Assembly: GCA_009667805.1 (NCBI GenBank)
Contig: RXON01001629.1
Location: 1-64,000, forward strand
Origin: Leptobrachium leishanense
Lineage: Eukaryota > Chordata > Amphibia > Anura > Megophryidae
Direction of reading: 5' to 3'
Length of the DNA stretch: 64,000 nucleotides
In this document: piece after piece, positions 1-9,037 of the stretch
Numbering within the stretch: the stretch's first letter is position 1
Layout: each line of letters starts with the position of its first letter
Program-made: the position numbers and the translations under genes
The notes under the pieces: model-generated
What the model was told of the DNA's origin: nothing
The model's database searches: none
What the model saw: the letters and a program-made list of their open reading frames with translations, nothing else

Positions 1-950
1 GAGATGAACACCTAAATAAACTGGTTAAAAATAGACTTATAAATATTAATAACAAAAATAGAAACATTTAATTCCTCCTCTTCTCTCTCCTATATAAATA
101 TATATACTGTATTCATGTATATACGCGATAATTGGTTATGTTTATTATTGCAGAAGCCATCTGCACATCACAGCAATTCAAAGAACTGCACTCCAGAGCC
201 TCCTGTTCTACATTCCCCATTTGCAGCAAAGAATTCTGGGTAGGGTATGCAAACATTTTAATGCTGTAATAAGCAGTGAGGGAAAGGGAGACACTGGAGA
301 CTACCACCCACTTATTACCATAACAAAAAATAAACTGGCTCCTAACTTTTTTGCCTGGCTCCTAGATTCGAAGTAAATTCGTCAAACCCTGCACTTGTTT
401 TACCACCTTGCCTTTAAAAAAACCAAAAAGGTGTTTTTTGAGGTGCCGGGGTTAACCCTTTCACTGCTGAGGACGTGTGGGAAAGTCCTCATTGACTCCT
501 AAGGAAAGATAGGGGTGGAGATAGGGGGTTCTTTGAACCACGATATCTCCCACTGTTGGCAGCTGGAGGGTAATGTTTGTAATCAGTAGAAAGGCCAGAG
601 CATGGCCTTTCCAATGATACCAAACATGACCATGTTTAAAGTAAAGAAGAAAAATTAGACCCGAAATGGCTCAGCAGTGAAGGGGTTAAAGTTTCTGCAA
701 ATGTTTCAATTTGCAGTCCTTTAATGGGATTGGTTGGCATGTCTGACTCCTAGATGGTTATTGGCTGGGGACTCAAACCAGGCTCCTGGATGGGGATTAG
801 TTGGAGGGAGTTCTAGAACTATGTCATGTCACAATTTTCCTATAAAAAGGCCTTCCAGTGCAGTAGATGCTTCAGGGGTGTGATGATTCTCACGCTGCCC
901 ATTATGTCTCATGCCCTGACCGGCCTTGGTAGTCTTTGGGCTTGGCGTTC
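1..950. repeat. Tandem array unit 1 (MITE-containing, 950 bp)
   Basis: First of five copies of a unit starting with gagatgaacacctaaataaa and ending with ggcttggcgttc. The next copies start at 951, 1660, 9054 and about 10005. The unit has an AT-rich head, a middle segment with an atypical run of codons but no recognisable protein, and a tail containing a TATA-like tataaaaagg near 841. Copy 1 is longer than copies 2 and 3 because it contains the 230-bp TTAA MITE at 456-685. I do not recognise the family. It could be a satellite or an LTR-like sequence arranged in tandem. Confidence 0.85.
456..685. mobile_element. piggyBac-type MITE, copy in array unit 1
   Basis: 230-bp insert bounded by TTAA on both sides (452-455 and 686-689), with terminal inverted repeats CCCTTTCACTGCTGAG / CTCAGCAGTGAAGGGG. 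Units 2 and 3 show the empty site, a single gggtttaaagtttc. A TTAA target duplication and this empty site are the signature of the piggyBac superfamily. There is no coding capacity, so it needs a transposase from elsewhere. Confidence 0.85.
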
Positions 951-1659
951 GAGATGAACACCTAAATAAACTGGTTAAAAAATAGACTTATAAATATTAA
1001 TAACAAAAATAGAAACATTTAATTCCTCCTCTTCTCTCTCCTATATAAATATATATACTGTATTCATGTATATACGCTATAATTGGTTATTATTATTGCA
1101 GAAGCCATCTGCACATCACAGCAATTCAAAGAACTGCACTCCAGAGCTCCTGTTTACATTCCCCATTTCCAGCAAAGAATTCTGGGTAGGGTATGCAAAC
1201 ATTTCAATGCTGTAATAAGCAGTGAGGGAAAGGGAGACACTGGAGACTACCACCCACTTATTACCATAACAAAAAATAAACTGGCTCCTAACTTTTTTGC
1301 CTGGCTCCTAGATTCGAAGTAAATTCGTCAAACCCTGCACTTGTTTTACCACCTTGCCTTTAAAAAAACAAAAAGGTGTTTTTTGAGGTGCCGGGGTTTA
1401 AAGTTTCTGCAAATTCAATTTGCAGTCCTTTAATGGGATTGGTGGCATGTCTGACTCCTAGATGGTTATTGGCTGGGGACTCAAACCAGGCTCCTGGATG
1501 GGGATTAGTTGGAGGGAGTTTAGAACTATGTCATGTCACAATTTTCCTATAAAAAGGCCTTCCAGTGCAGTAGATGCTTCAGGGGTGTGATGATTCTCAC
1601 GCTGCCCATTAAGTCTCATGCCCTGACCGGCCTTTGGTAGTCTTTGGGCCTTGGCGTTC
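951..1659. repeat. Tandem array unit 2 (no MITE)
   Basis: About 709 bp, closely matching unit 1 outside the MITE. It carries the uninterrupted ggggtttaaagtttc target site near 1396 and a small deletion beside it (caaattcaattt instead of caaatgtttcaattt). The short reading frame that crosses the unit is present in several copies only because the DNA is duplicated; it has no recognisable protein features. Confidence 0.85.
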
Positions 1660-2364
1660 GAGATGAACACCTAAATAAACTGGTTAAAAAATAGACTTAT
1701 AAATATTAATAACAAAAATAGAAACATTTAATTCCTCCTCTTCTCTCTCCTATATAAATATATATACTGTATTCATGTATATACGCTATAATTGGTTATG
1801 TTTATTATTGCAGAAGCCATCTGCACATCACAGCAATTCAAAGAACTGCACTCCAGAGCTCCTGTTCTACATTCCCCATTTCCAGCAAAGAATTCTGGGT
1901 AGGGTATGCAAACATTTCAATGCTGTAATAAGCAGTGAGGGAAAGGGAGACACTGGAGACTACCACCCACTTATTACCATAACAAAAAATAAACTGGCTC
2001 CTAACTTTTTTGCCTGGCTCCTAGATTCGAAGTAAATTCGTCAAACCCTGCACTTGTTTTACCACCTTGCCTTTAAAAAAACAAAAAGGTGTTTTTTGAG
2101 GTGCCGGGGTTTAAAGTTTCTGCAAATGTTTCAATTTGCAGTCCTTTAATGGGATTGGTTGGCATGTCTGACTCCTAGATGGTTATTGGCTGGGGACTCA
2201 AACCAGGCTCCTGGATGGGGATTAGTTGGAGGGAGTTCTAGAACTATGTCATGTCACAATTTTCCTATAAAAAGGCCTTCCAGTGCAGTAGATGCTTCAG
2301 GGGTGTGATGATTCTCACGCTGCCCATTAAGTCTCATGCCCTGACCGGCCTTTGGTAGTCTTTG
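1660..2364. repeat. Tandem array unit 3 (no MITE), cut by the ERV
   Basis: Third copy of the unit with the empty MITE site near 2110. Its last 16 bases lie beyond the ERV, at 9038-9053. The TTTG at 2361-2364 is the left copy of the ERV target-site duplication. Confidence 0.85.
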
Positions 2365-3051
2365 TGTAGGCGGACAAAAACAGGTTCACTTTCAAAACGG
2401 CGCCGGACCAGACACAAGCAAGGATTGTCCAAACACGAGTCTCTTCAGGAAAGGCAAACGTTTATTGTGTCGTCACACAAGTGCTCACACAGGATTGAAT
2501 CGCAAAGAGTGAGCCCCCCTTTCACCCCGTGCAAGGGGTCTTATACCCAAAAATACGTAATTGGTACATCCCAATTAGCCCACCTCCCGATGACACTTTA
2601 TTCCACCCCACGTGGGTTAATACCTCCCATCATTAGCACAAACACAAAGACATTCCACATATAACTATAAATTGATACACTTCATGTTAGTTTGACAGTC
2701 TGTGATTTGTTGTGCTGTCTTTCTCAGGGCAGTACCTCCCTCCCTATAGGCTATGTTTATTCAGATAGCCTGGGGCCTGGTCTGTTTTCTATGTTTTCTT
2801 TGTTCCTCTGCACATCTCAATGACCTTGCCCCATTCATAAATCTTCCTGTCTCTTCGTGCCAAGAGCCGGCCGGATTCTGCCTGGTTTTCTTGTTAGCTT
2901 TTCTAATCTACCACACATTCCTTAAATTCTATGTAAACTCTGCTCTTCTCATCTAAATAAAATCTATTCTATTTACTGGTGAACCAATATTCTGAACAAG
3001 ATGGCTGCCTGGCTCATAGTAGCAACCATCCTTCAGCCTGATTCTCCTTCA
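2365..3051 (-). repeat. ERV 3' LTR
   Basis: 687 bp, starting tgtaggcgg and ending ctccttca on the plus strand. It is nearly identical to 8348-9037. Differences seen: three single-base length differences (near 2567, 2650 and 2963) and one substitution (near 2824, a versus t). It carries the same TATA-like and AATAAA elements as the 5' LTR. Confidence 0.95.
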
Positions 3052-3061
3052 TTCCCCCCTT
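3052..3061 (-). promoter_or_regulatory. Polypurine tract of the ERV
   Basis: Read on the minus strand this is a run of A and G (AAGGGGGGAA) directly against the U3 edge of the 3' LTR. That is the expected position and composition for the retroviral plus-strand primer. Confidence 0.85.
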
Positions 3062-3064
3062 GGC

Positions 3065-3990
3065 TCAAGTGTCAGGATCTTTTTCCTGGCACTTGTAGCC
3101 ATTACACTCCACTATTCTGAAACTCTGCATACTGGGGGGCTTTCCGTTCACTGGGAACATTCCCTGTGGAATTATCAGTGGTATCTTCTGTGTTTGTGTG
3201 GGTGTCAGTGCTGTCTTGCACAGTGGCCATATGCATAGCCCTATGCGGTATATCAGTATCCCTATGATCAAGACCACCACTATCATGAGTATCATGGATC
3301 CAATCTGTGAGATAAATCTCAGGATGGAACCAAACCATTCTCCCATTGCTCCAAACCCACGGAGCGGATTCCAGCCTTCGGCAGCAATCCTCCTGGCTGT
3401 GCCCTGCAACTGTGCTACCTTTTCTTGGTGATCTTGAATTACCTGGTAATAGTCTGGGACTTCGTGTGTAGTGTTTCTGATGAAAGTGCAACATTCATAG
3501 TGCATTGTCATCTCACACAATCCATTCAAAGCCGCACTGATCTGCTCAAGCGCCATATCATGTATCATCTGCACCTTCCGTAACTCTCGCATTTCCAGAT
3601 TCAGCAGCTGGATATCCATACTGGTTCTATTCAGAATCTCATCCATCAAATTGACATAGCTATTCAATCTCCTCATCATCTCTCCTCCCCATCCAGTCCA
3701 TGCTGGCAACCATGTCCATATCCCATCCATCTTCGCGAACAACTCTCTCTTTGGTCTTTCAAACACCAGTGGGTACCTAGGGTGTAGTTCTGTGTCTGTG
3801 TTTGTGTCTTCTCCCCTTAGTCTCTGGATTGGGACCAGCTTAGCCAAATAACACATTCCCGTTATTGTTGGTGGTACCCATGTGTAACACACCCTTTCAC
3901 AGCACACCTGGTACCCTCCTTCACTATAAATGGTGATGAATGTAGTGTTCCCTTTGATATCTCTATCGCAAGTTGTCTCAGCCGTCTCAT
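3065..3990 (-). pseudogene. env: ERV env, C-terminal SU end and transmembrane subunit
   Basis: The TM part of the envelope glycoprotein, which mediates membrane fusion. A basic RPKR furin-type site lies at 3746-3757. It is followed by a heptad-rich stretch (about residues 75-135 of the 280-aa frame) and a cysteine motif C-x7-CC near 3498-3524. A strong membrane anchor (about residues 205-225) and a tail of about 55 residues follow. Directly after the furin-type site I do not see an obvious hydrophobic fusion peptide; the segment is Trp-rich. The frame here is shifted relative to the SU frame, with the shift near 3985-4000, so env is not one continuous frame in this copy. Gamma-type retroviruses usually have C-x6-CC, so the spacing is one residue longer than usual. 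Confidence 0.85.
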
Positions 3991-4809
3991 CATATCCACT
4001 GCACCCTGCCTCCCATTGGTCACATTCCCAATCACCGCCTCTTGGTCTCTAGTGAGTTGCCTGCATCGTATGTATAAATAATTCGCCTTTTGTCCTGTTT
4101 TGAATATGTAAATGTATGATGTCCAGTTGAACTGACTTGAGTTACATAACCCACCCTCGTTATTTGTTTCTTTATCTGGTCCTAGTTGAAAACACCATTC
4201 TGGTGGATACACTGGTCCTATTATGGGGTACCCGGGACTGACTGATTCTGTCTTTTCCCTTGGTGCATCGACAGCATGTATTGTGACATTCCCTGATACA
4301 AACATACTCAAATTCATTGGAACAGAGGCAAATGGTATATGAATTGTCTCTGGGTGCAGTCTACTACACACCCAGCATGCGGTTTGCCCAGACTTTTTAG
4401 CATAGTCATATTTAAATTGCACAAGTAAATGTCCTCTTGGCAATATCTCGGATGAGACTTCTCGTCTTTGTCTCCACATGGTACGTTTTCCATCACTGGG
4501 TGCGTACCATTCCAGATATGGGAAATATCCACTTTCCCCACATTGCCCGTACAATTAGAGGCATGCTCCACGCGAGAGTCCATAAATCAAATTAGCAAGA
4601 TATAAAATCAGCACCACAAATGCCCCGAATGTCAGAATTCCTTGGGCAATTCTTTTCACAGTCACATAAACCCAATCCCTCCCCACCGGAATTTCAAAAG
4701 TAAAAAACATTTCTGGATAATCAAGGGTGGGGGCCGGGCCCCTAAAAAGCACCCTGTGGGTATCCCCCGTTGGCGGGTGGTCAGGACCTGTGCCCATCAA
4801 AACACCCAC
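3985..4809 (-). pseudogene. env: ERV env, leader and surface subunit
   Basis: The frame opens at 4809 with a leader of 84 codons containing a hydrophobic segment (about residues 59-80), which fits a signal or signal-anchor. An in-frame TAA at 4555-4557 follows, and the same frame then continues through SU to about 3985. SU has several N-glycosylation sequons and a CWVC (CxxC) motif near 4370-4385. In gamma-type envelopes CxxC pairs with the TM cysteine motif to link the subunits. Env begins 44 bp after the pol stop codon. Broken by the stop and by the frameshift into TM. Confidence 0.85.
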
Positions 4810-4852
4810 TTGTTGATCCTCTGTATTATCTGGGTTAGGATCATTTAGGTGC

Positions 4853-5150
4853 TCATGGCTGTGGTCTTTTCAGCTTCAGCCTCAGCGGGTTGGTCTCGTT
4901 GGTAACGACCTTCCATGCTGGTTCAGGACTGGCTGCAGCTGCTTTCACTCTGGAGTGATGTATCCACGGGACCACCTCGGCAACCTTTACTGCTGTGGGG
5001 GTTGATAACAGGACAAGATAAGGACCTCTCCATTTTGGACCTAGTGGATCATTTTTCCACTCTTTTACCCATACTGAGTCACCCGGACAATACTTATACA
5101 GTGAAGAATACAGAAAATGCGGTATATTATCCCCCACCCAAGTATTTAAT
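4853..5150 (-). pseudogene. pol: ERV integrase C-terminal domain (GPY/F module)
   Basis: The C-terminal end of integrase, with the W-K-x4-GPKWRGPY pattern of the GPY/F module and a terminal IHHSRVK stretch. This domain binds DNA and, in gammaretroviruses, also contacts host chromatin proteins. It is one frame off the main integrase frame, with the shift between 5137 and 5165. The stop codon at 4853-4855 ends pol just before env. Confidence 0.85.
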
Positions 5151-6087
5151 TTCTACCCAGCATTACTACCTGATCATTTAGTTTAGTTTCCCCCAATGCC
5201 CGAAGGTCCCCCCTTAGTCCATTAATTAGAGGGGTTTGCCGTCCAAACATAAGTTCGTACGGACTTAGCTTCAATTGGGGGGTTGGTCTGCACCTAATGT
5301 GCAAAAGGACTATCGGCAGCAAGTCCAACCAGCTCAATGACGTCTCTTGGCACAGTTTGGACATCAAAGTCTTTAGGGTACGGTTCATTCTTTCAATTTT
5401 TCCCGAACTTTGGGGCCTGTAGGCGGTATATAGCTTCCAGGTGATGCCCAGTAGCCGGGCAAGTTGTTGCAAACAGTTCTGGATAAATGCAGGGCCATTG
5501 TCCGACCCTATCTCGAGTGGAAGTCCGTAACGTGGTATTATTTCTTTCATCAGGCTCTTTACCACTTCTGTAGTCTTTTCAGTTCTCGTTGGGAAGGCTT
5601 CTACCCATCCTGTCAAAGTGCACACCATCACTAGTAAATATTTGTATCCTCTGCAGGGTGGCAGCACTGTAAAGTCTATTTGTAATGATGCCATTGGGGA
5701 TAGCCCGATTGGCTGTTTCCCTGGGGGTTGAGATGGGCCTGTTCTCGGGTTGTTTTTGGCACATGTTACACACTGCTGAGCTGTTGCTTTGCAGATTGCT
5801 GACAATCCTGGTACGTAGAAATGTGGCTCCAACTGTTGCTCCATCATTTCTCTCCCTCCATGGGTACTTGCGTGAAGTGCTCTTGTGATTTCAGGAGCCA
5901 GTGTTGCTGGTAGGACTATACGTCCACTCTCCATCTGGAACCATCCATCTTCTCCATACCCTCCGGGTTCTTCTGTCAGCCACTTCTTTTCTTTCTCTGA
6001 GTACACAGGTGTCCATTCGCTCAGTGGCGCCGGTAAGAGTGCAGCCACCACTGGTTTTGGTTTGTATCGTGCCAATTCTCCATGATT
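5146..6087 (-). CDS. pol: ERV integrase (N-terminal zinc and DDE catalytic core)
   Basis: Integrase joins viral cDNA to host DNA. The frame shows an N-terminal extension, then an HHCC zinc-binding pattern (H-A-S-T-H, then C-V-T-C). The catalytic core has its acidic residues in LQIDFT, SDNGPAF and the conserved SGKIERMN context, so all three DDE residues appear present. It is in frame with the upstream OGFr-like domain, with no start codon needed, so it should be released from Pol by protease. The C-terminal domain is separated by a frameshift. I bound this entry to the part downstream of the OGFr-like domain. Confidence 0.93.
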   Translation of the reverse strand, partial: NHGELARYKPKPVVAALLPAPLSEWTPVYSEKEKKWLTEEPGGYGEDGWFQMESGRIVLPATLAPEITRALHASTHGGREMMEQQLEPHFYVPGLSAICKATAQQCVTCAKNNPRTGPSQPPGKQPIGLSPMASLQIDFTVLPPCRGYKYLLVMVCTLTGWVEAFPTRTEKTTEVVKSLMKEIIPRYGLPLEIGSDNGPAFIQNCLQQLARLLGITWKLYTAYRPQSSGKIERMNRTLKTLMSKLCQETSLSWLDLLPIVLLHIRCRPTPQLKLSPYELMFGRQTPLINGLRGDLRALGETKLNDQVVMLGRN

Positions 6088-6687
6088 TCCCCAGATAAAT
6101 TCTTCTTTTGGGAAATAGTATCGCCATGCGAAAAATAACAAATCTTGTCTGTCTTGTGAATCTCTTACTGCTCGTATGAAAAAGTTCATTGCACTTTTCT
6201 TCATTCTTGGCAGTCTGTTCTTGATAAGGATCTCCTTGAGGAAGAACCTCACCAGTGGGACTTGATATTCTTCTGCTCCCAATTCTCCCAGACTGTGCAG
6301 TATTCGTGTGATTCGTAGATTATTGTGAGGATTGATTGTCAAAGTTTCAAAACGTGACGCGAAATTTTCTGCTCGTTCAACTTCAGTTATTTCTTTGTCT
6401 TCCTCCTCCCCCACTATTTTTACACCGAAGAATTTCAACATCATCTTGTAGGCTCTGCGCAGTCTTTGCTGAACTTCTGAGGTGTTAACCATTAGGCGTG
6501 TCTCTTGCGGATTTAGGGGAGTAGAGTAGAAATTTCGGCCTTGTGTCCGAGTTGGGAAAAGCCATTGGATATAATCATGATTGAGTTCTAACAGTTCTTA
6601 ATCATCTTGCCATTTGTGCAGTATTATTTCAATGAACTCGCCGTGGGGTTCAAACTTTTTCAAATTCATATAGAACTCGTAATTTGG
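6088..6687 (-). CDS. OGFr-like domain embedded in the ERV pol frame
   Basis: About 200 codons between RNase H and integrase match no standard retroviral domain. They match, from memory of the family, the conserved N-terminal domain of opioid growth factor receptor. Recognisable segments in order are PNYEFYMN, HDYIQWLFPTRTQG, STPLNPQE, HNNLRITRILHSLGELG, QVPLVRFFLKE and FFAWRYYFP. The frame is the same as RNase H upstream and integrase downstream. The only break is a TAA at 6598-6600, about 29 residues into the domain. In vertebrates OGFr is a nuclear-associated peptide receptor that restrains proliferation; what this domain would do in Pol is unknown. Alternative: the domain could be an old ERV-family feature rather than a recent capture. 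The family assignment is strong by pattern but was not searched. Confidence 0.85.
6598..6600 (-). other. In-frame stop codon within the OGFr-like region
   Basis: TAA in the Pol frame between KWQDD and ELLELNHDY. Both sides continue the OGFr-like pattern in the same frame, so this is a point nonsense change, or a sequencing error, and not a domain boundary. Confidence 0.9.
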
Positions 6688-7200
6688 CATGGAAGGTTGA
6701 GGTTCTTGCTTGCAGATCAGTACTTTAGCTTGATCTTCTGTTGGCGGTGGCTGTTTTGCAGCTGCTTTTGCGGCCTGGTCCGCGCGTCTGTTACCTTTTG
6801 GAATTTCATCATGGCCTTTTTGGTGGCCACGGCAGTGCATGATGCTGACAGCACTTGGTTTCCATACTGCTTCCAGGAGGGCCGCGATTTCAGCTGCATA
6901 TTTGATTTGTTGTCCTGAAGACGTAAGTAGGCCTCTCTCTTTGTAGAGTGCACCATGTGCATGGACTGTCATGAAGGCGTACTTGGAATCTGTGTAGATA
7001 TTTACTTTTTCGCCTTCAGAGATTTCAAGGGCTCTGGTTAAAGCTGTTATTTCGGCCAATTGTGCAGATATATGGCCTAGCAGTGGCTTTTGCTTCAATG
7101 ACTTCTTCTCTTGAGACTACTGCATAGCCGGAGACTTTCTTCCCATCATCCATGTAACTGCTTCCATCAGTGAATAGCTGTAGATCGTATTTGTCTAGGG
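6688..7200 (-). CDS. pol: ERV RNase H
   Basis: RNase H degrades the RNA strand of the RNA-DNA hybrid during reverse transcription. Acidic active-site residues are visible in LFTDGSS, in QLAEITALTRAL, in IYTDSKYAF, and in the C-terminal GNRRADQAAK. CRGHQKGHDE supplies the basic loop. A single-base frame change near 7080-7100 separates the first catalytic Asp from the rest. The frame flows without a stop into the OGFr-like domain through a proline-rich linker (KQPPPTEDQ). Confidence 0.9.
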
Positions 7201-7985
7201 GTACGTCTTTCAAATCCGGCCTGCTACTGAACCAGTAACCTCCCTTCATATCCAGCAGAGCCTTGACAGCGTGGGGCACCTTGACATGAAGAACTTGTCC
7301 AAGGGTCAGTTTGTCTGCTTCTGCTATCAGCATTGCGGTGGCAGCCACTGCTTTCAGGCATGGGGGTAGGCCGCAGGCCACAGGGTCGAGTTGCTTGGAG
7401 AGGTAGGCCACAGGCCTCAGCCATAAGCCAAAGGTCTGGACCAATACTCCTGTTGCTGTTTGATTATGTTCATGCACGAACAGCTGGAAGGGCTTGCTGT
7501 GATCTGGCAGGCCCAGTGCAGGAGCTTCCATCAGCAGAGTCTTTAATTTCTGGAACGCTGCTGTTTGCTCTTCTTTCCAATGAAAGGGATCTTGTCCCCC
7601 CCCTTCGTGGCCTGATGAAGCGGCTTGGCAATATCTGCGAAATTGGGGATCCACAGGCGGCAGAAGCCTGCAGCTCCCAGGAACTCACGGACTTGCCTCC
7701 TGGTCTTTGGTTGGGGTATGCGGCACACTGCTTCTTTTCTTTCTGCCCCCAGTGCACGTTTGGTACCTGTTAACTAGAATCGCAGGTATTTTACACTCTG
7801 TTTGCATATTTGAGCTTTCTTTTTAGAAACTCTGTAACCTGCTTGGCTTTCTGTGGGATATGATATTGTCTTAGAGCCACCGGTGTTGCGCTGGCCTTTA
7901 ATTCAACTAATCTGGGCGGGTTTTCCTCCACCCACACCTCAGGAATTCCAAGGAGTAGTGTGTGCGGGGACAGCTGGCAGAGTAG
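7201..7985 (-). pseudogene. pol: ERV reverse transcriptase, N-terminal tip fused to thumb/connection; palm deleted
   Basis: The N-terminal RT signature (PPRLVELKASATPVALRQY, about 7870-7935 on the minus strand) is followed almost at once by GYRVSKKKAQIC and VKYLRF. These last two belong to the region after the catalytic palm. The join lies near 7841-7856. About 200 residues, including the YxDD active site, are therefore missing. The thumb/connection ([38 protein letters not shown]) continues to RNase H. Further single-base frame breaks occur near 7770 and 7590. This copy cannot encode a working RT. Confidence 0.9.
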
Positions 7986-8303
7986 GCGCTGTACGCCATT
8001 CTTTCTCCCTTGGCATAATAACTGCGATTTTCACAGACAGGGGGTGCTGGCTGGCTGGATTATGCTGCCGAGCAAAACTGCCACCCTCCGGCAGGTCTAA
8101 TTGAGCGTGACCCCCGGGAAAAAAACATAATTTGGGCTTGCAATTTGCAAAAAAAAAAAATATCCCGCCCCAGGAGTTGGATGGGACATTCGGGCATATA
8201 CATATACACATTGTATAAACAATATTCTCAGAACTTTTCCCGTAGCCCAAAACAGACTCTTAATACCACATCAAAAAAAAATAAAAAAAAAAATTATTCC
8301 ATT
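7986..8303 (-). other. ERV leader remnant without recognisable gag or protease
   Basis: About 320 bp between the PBS and the RT remnant. A 103-codon frame covers part of it but shows no capsid, zinc-knuckle or protease (DSGA-type) motif. An A-rich stretch lies at 8266-8295. This is where gag and pro should be, so an internal deletion is inferred. Confidence 0.7.
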
Positions 8304-8343
8304 GTGCGAGAGGTCCCGGGTTCAAATCCCGGACGAGCCCCCA
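8304..8343 (-). promoter_or_regulatory. Primer-binding site, extended tRNA-Pro 3' half
   Basis: On the plus strand this is the 3' half of vertebrate tRNA-Pro from just after the anticodon (gtgcgagaggtcccggg..., ...cccggacgagccc) followed by the post-transcriptional CCA at 8341-8343. The element reads the complement, so the first 18 nt are a standard tRNA-Pro PBS and another 22 nt keep matching the tRNA. It is 4 bp from the LTR edge. Confidence 0.9.
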
Positions 8344-8453
8344 AAAATGTAGGCGGACAAAAACAGGTTCACTTTCAAAACGGCGCCGGACCAGACACAA
8401 GCAAGGATTGTCCAAACACGAGTCTCTTCAGGAAAGGCAAACGTTTATTGTGT

Positions 8454-8459
8454 CGTCAC
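8454..8459 (-). terminator. Poly(A) signal in the LTR R region
   Basis: AATAAA on the minus strand between the TATA-like element and U5. The functional copy for proviral RNA would be the matching site in the 3' LTR near 2460. Confidence 0.65.
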
Positions 8460-8520
8460 ACAAGTGCTCACACAGGATTGAATCGCAAAGAGTGAGCCCC
8501 CCTTTCACCCCGTGCAAGGG

Positions 8521-8531
8521 GTCTTATACCC
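8521..8531 (-). promoter_or_regulatory. TATA-like element in the 5' LTR
   Basis: GGGTATAAGAC on the minus strand, positioned upstream of a purine- and GC-rich R region and the AATAAA at 8454-8459. It is likely the promoter for proviral RNA. The same element is in the 3' LTR near 2530. Confidence 0.65.
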
Positions 8532-9037
8532 AAAAATACGTAATTTGGTACATCCCAATTAGCCCACCTCCCGATGACACTTTATTCCACCCCACGTGGG
8601 TTAATACCTCCCATCATTAGCACAAACACAAAGGACATTCCACATATAACTATAAATTGATACACTTCATGTTAGTTTGACAGTCTGTGATTTGTTGTGC
8701 TGTCTTTCTCAGGGCAGTACCTCCCTCCCTATAGGCTATGTTTATTCAGATAGCCTGGGGCCTGGTCTGTTTTCTATGTTTTCTTTGTTCCTCTGCACAT
8801 CTCATTGACCTTGCCCCATTCATAAATCTTCCTGTCTCTTCGTGCCAAGAGCCGGCCGGATTCTGCCTGGTTTTCTTGTTAGCTTTTCTAATCTACCACA
8901 CATTCCTTAAATTCTATGTAAACTCTGCTCTTCTCATCTAAATAAAATCTATTCTATTTACTGTGTGAACCAATATTCTGAACAAGATGGCTGCCTGGCT
9001 CATAGTAGCAACCATCCTTCAGCCTGATTCTCCTTCA

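Larger units (their letters stand above)
2365..9037 (-). mobile_element. Gammaretrovirus-like ERV with an OGFr-like domain in pol; gag-less
   Basis: Minus-strand provirus of about 6.7 kb with two LTRs (TG...CA ends) and a 4-bp target duplication TTTG (2361-2364 and 9038-9041). It has a tRNA-Pro primer-binding site and a polypurine tract. The order in the viral sense is LTR, PBS, RT remnant, RNase H, OGFr-like domain, integrase, env, PPT, LTR. The 4-bp duplication, tRNA-Pro primer and RNase H/integrase motifs point to gammaretroviruses. I see no gag or protease, and the RT palm is missing. The two LTRs differ by one substitution and a few 1-bp indels over about 690 bp, so insertion was recent. 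The element is defective as it stands. It could have been mobilised in trans, or this copy may derive from an intact family. Confidence 0.95.
8348..9037 (-). repeat. ERV 5' LTR
   Basis: 690 bp, TG...CA, nearly identical to the 3' LTR. On the minus strand a TATA-like GTATAAGAC (8521-8530) is followed about 65-75 bp later by AATAAA (8454-8459). That gives a clear U3-R-U5 order with the poly(A) signal in R. Confidence 0.95.

Noticed and set aside
1775..2035. Short reading frames repeated in each array unit (79-86 codons)
   Set aside because: They recur only because the DNA is duplicated. They show no domain and no codon-level conservation, and similar frames appear on the opposite strand.
3102..3494. 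Extra accessory gene overlapping env
   Set aside because: It lies in another frame of the TM region, has no start context and no recognisable motif.
7939..8250. Protease or gag in the ERV leader
   Set aside because: No DSGA-type active site, zinc knuckle or capsid motif in the 103-codon frame.
8304..8343. A tRNA-Pro gene
   Set aside because: Only the 3' half is present, it carries a CCA (absent from vertebrate tRNA genes) and it sits exactly at the PBS position.
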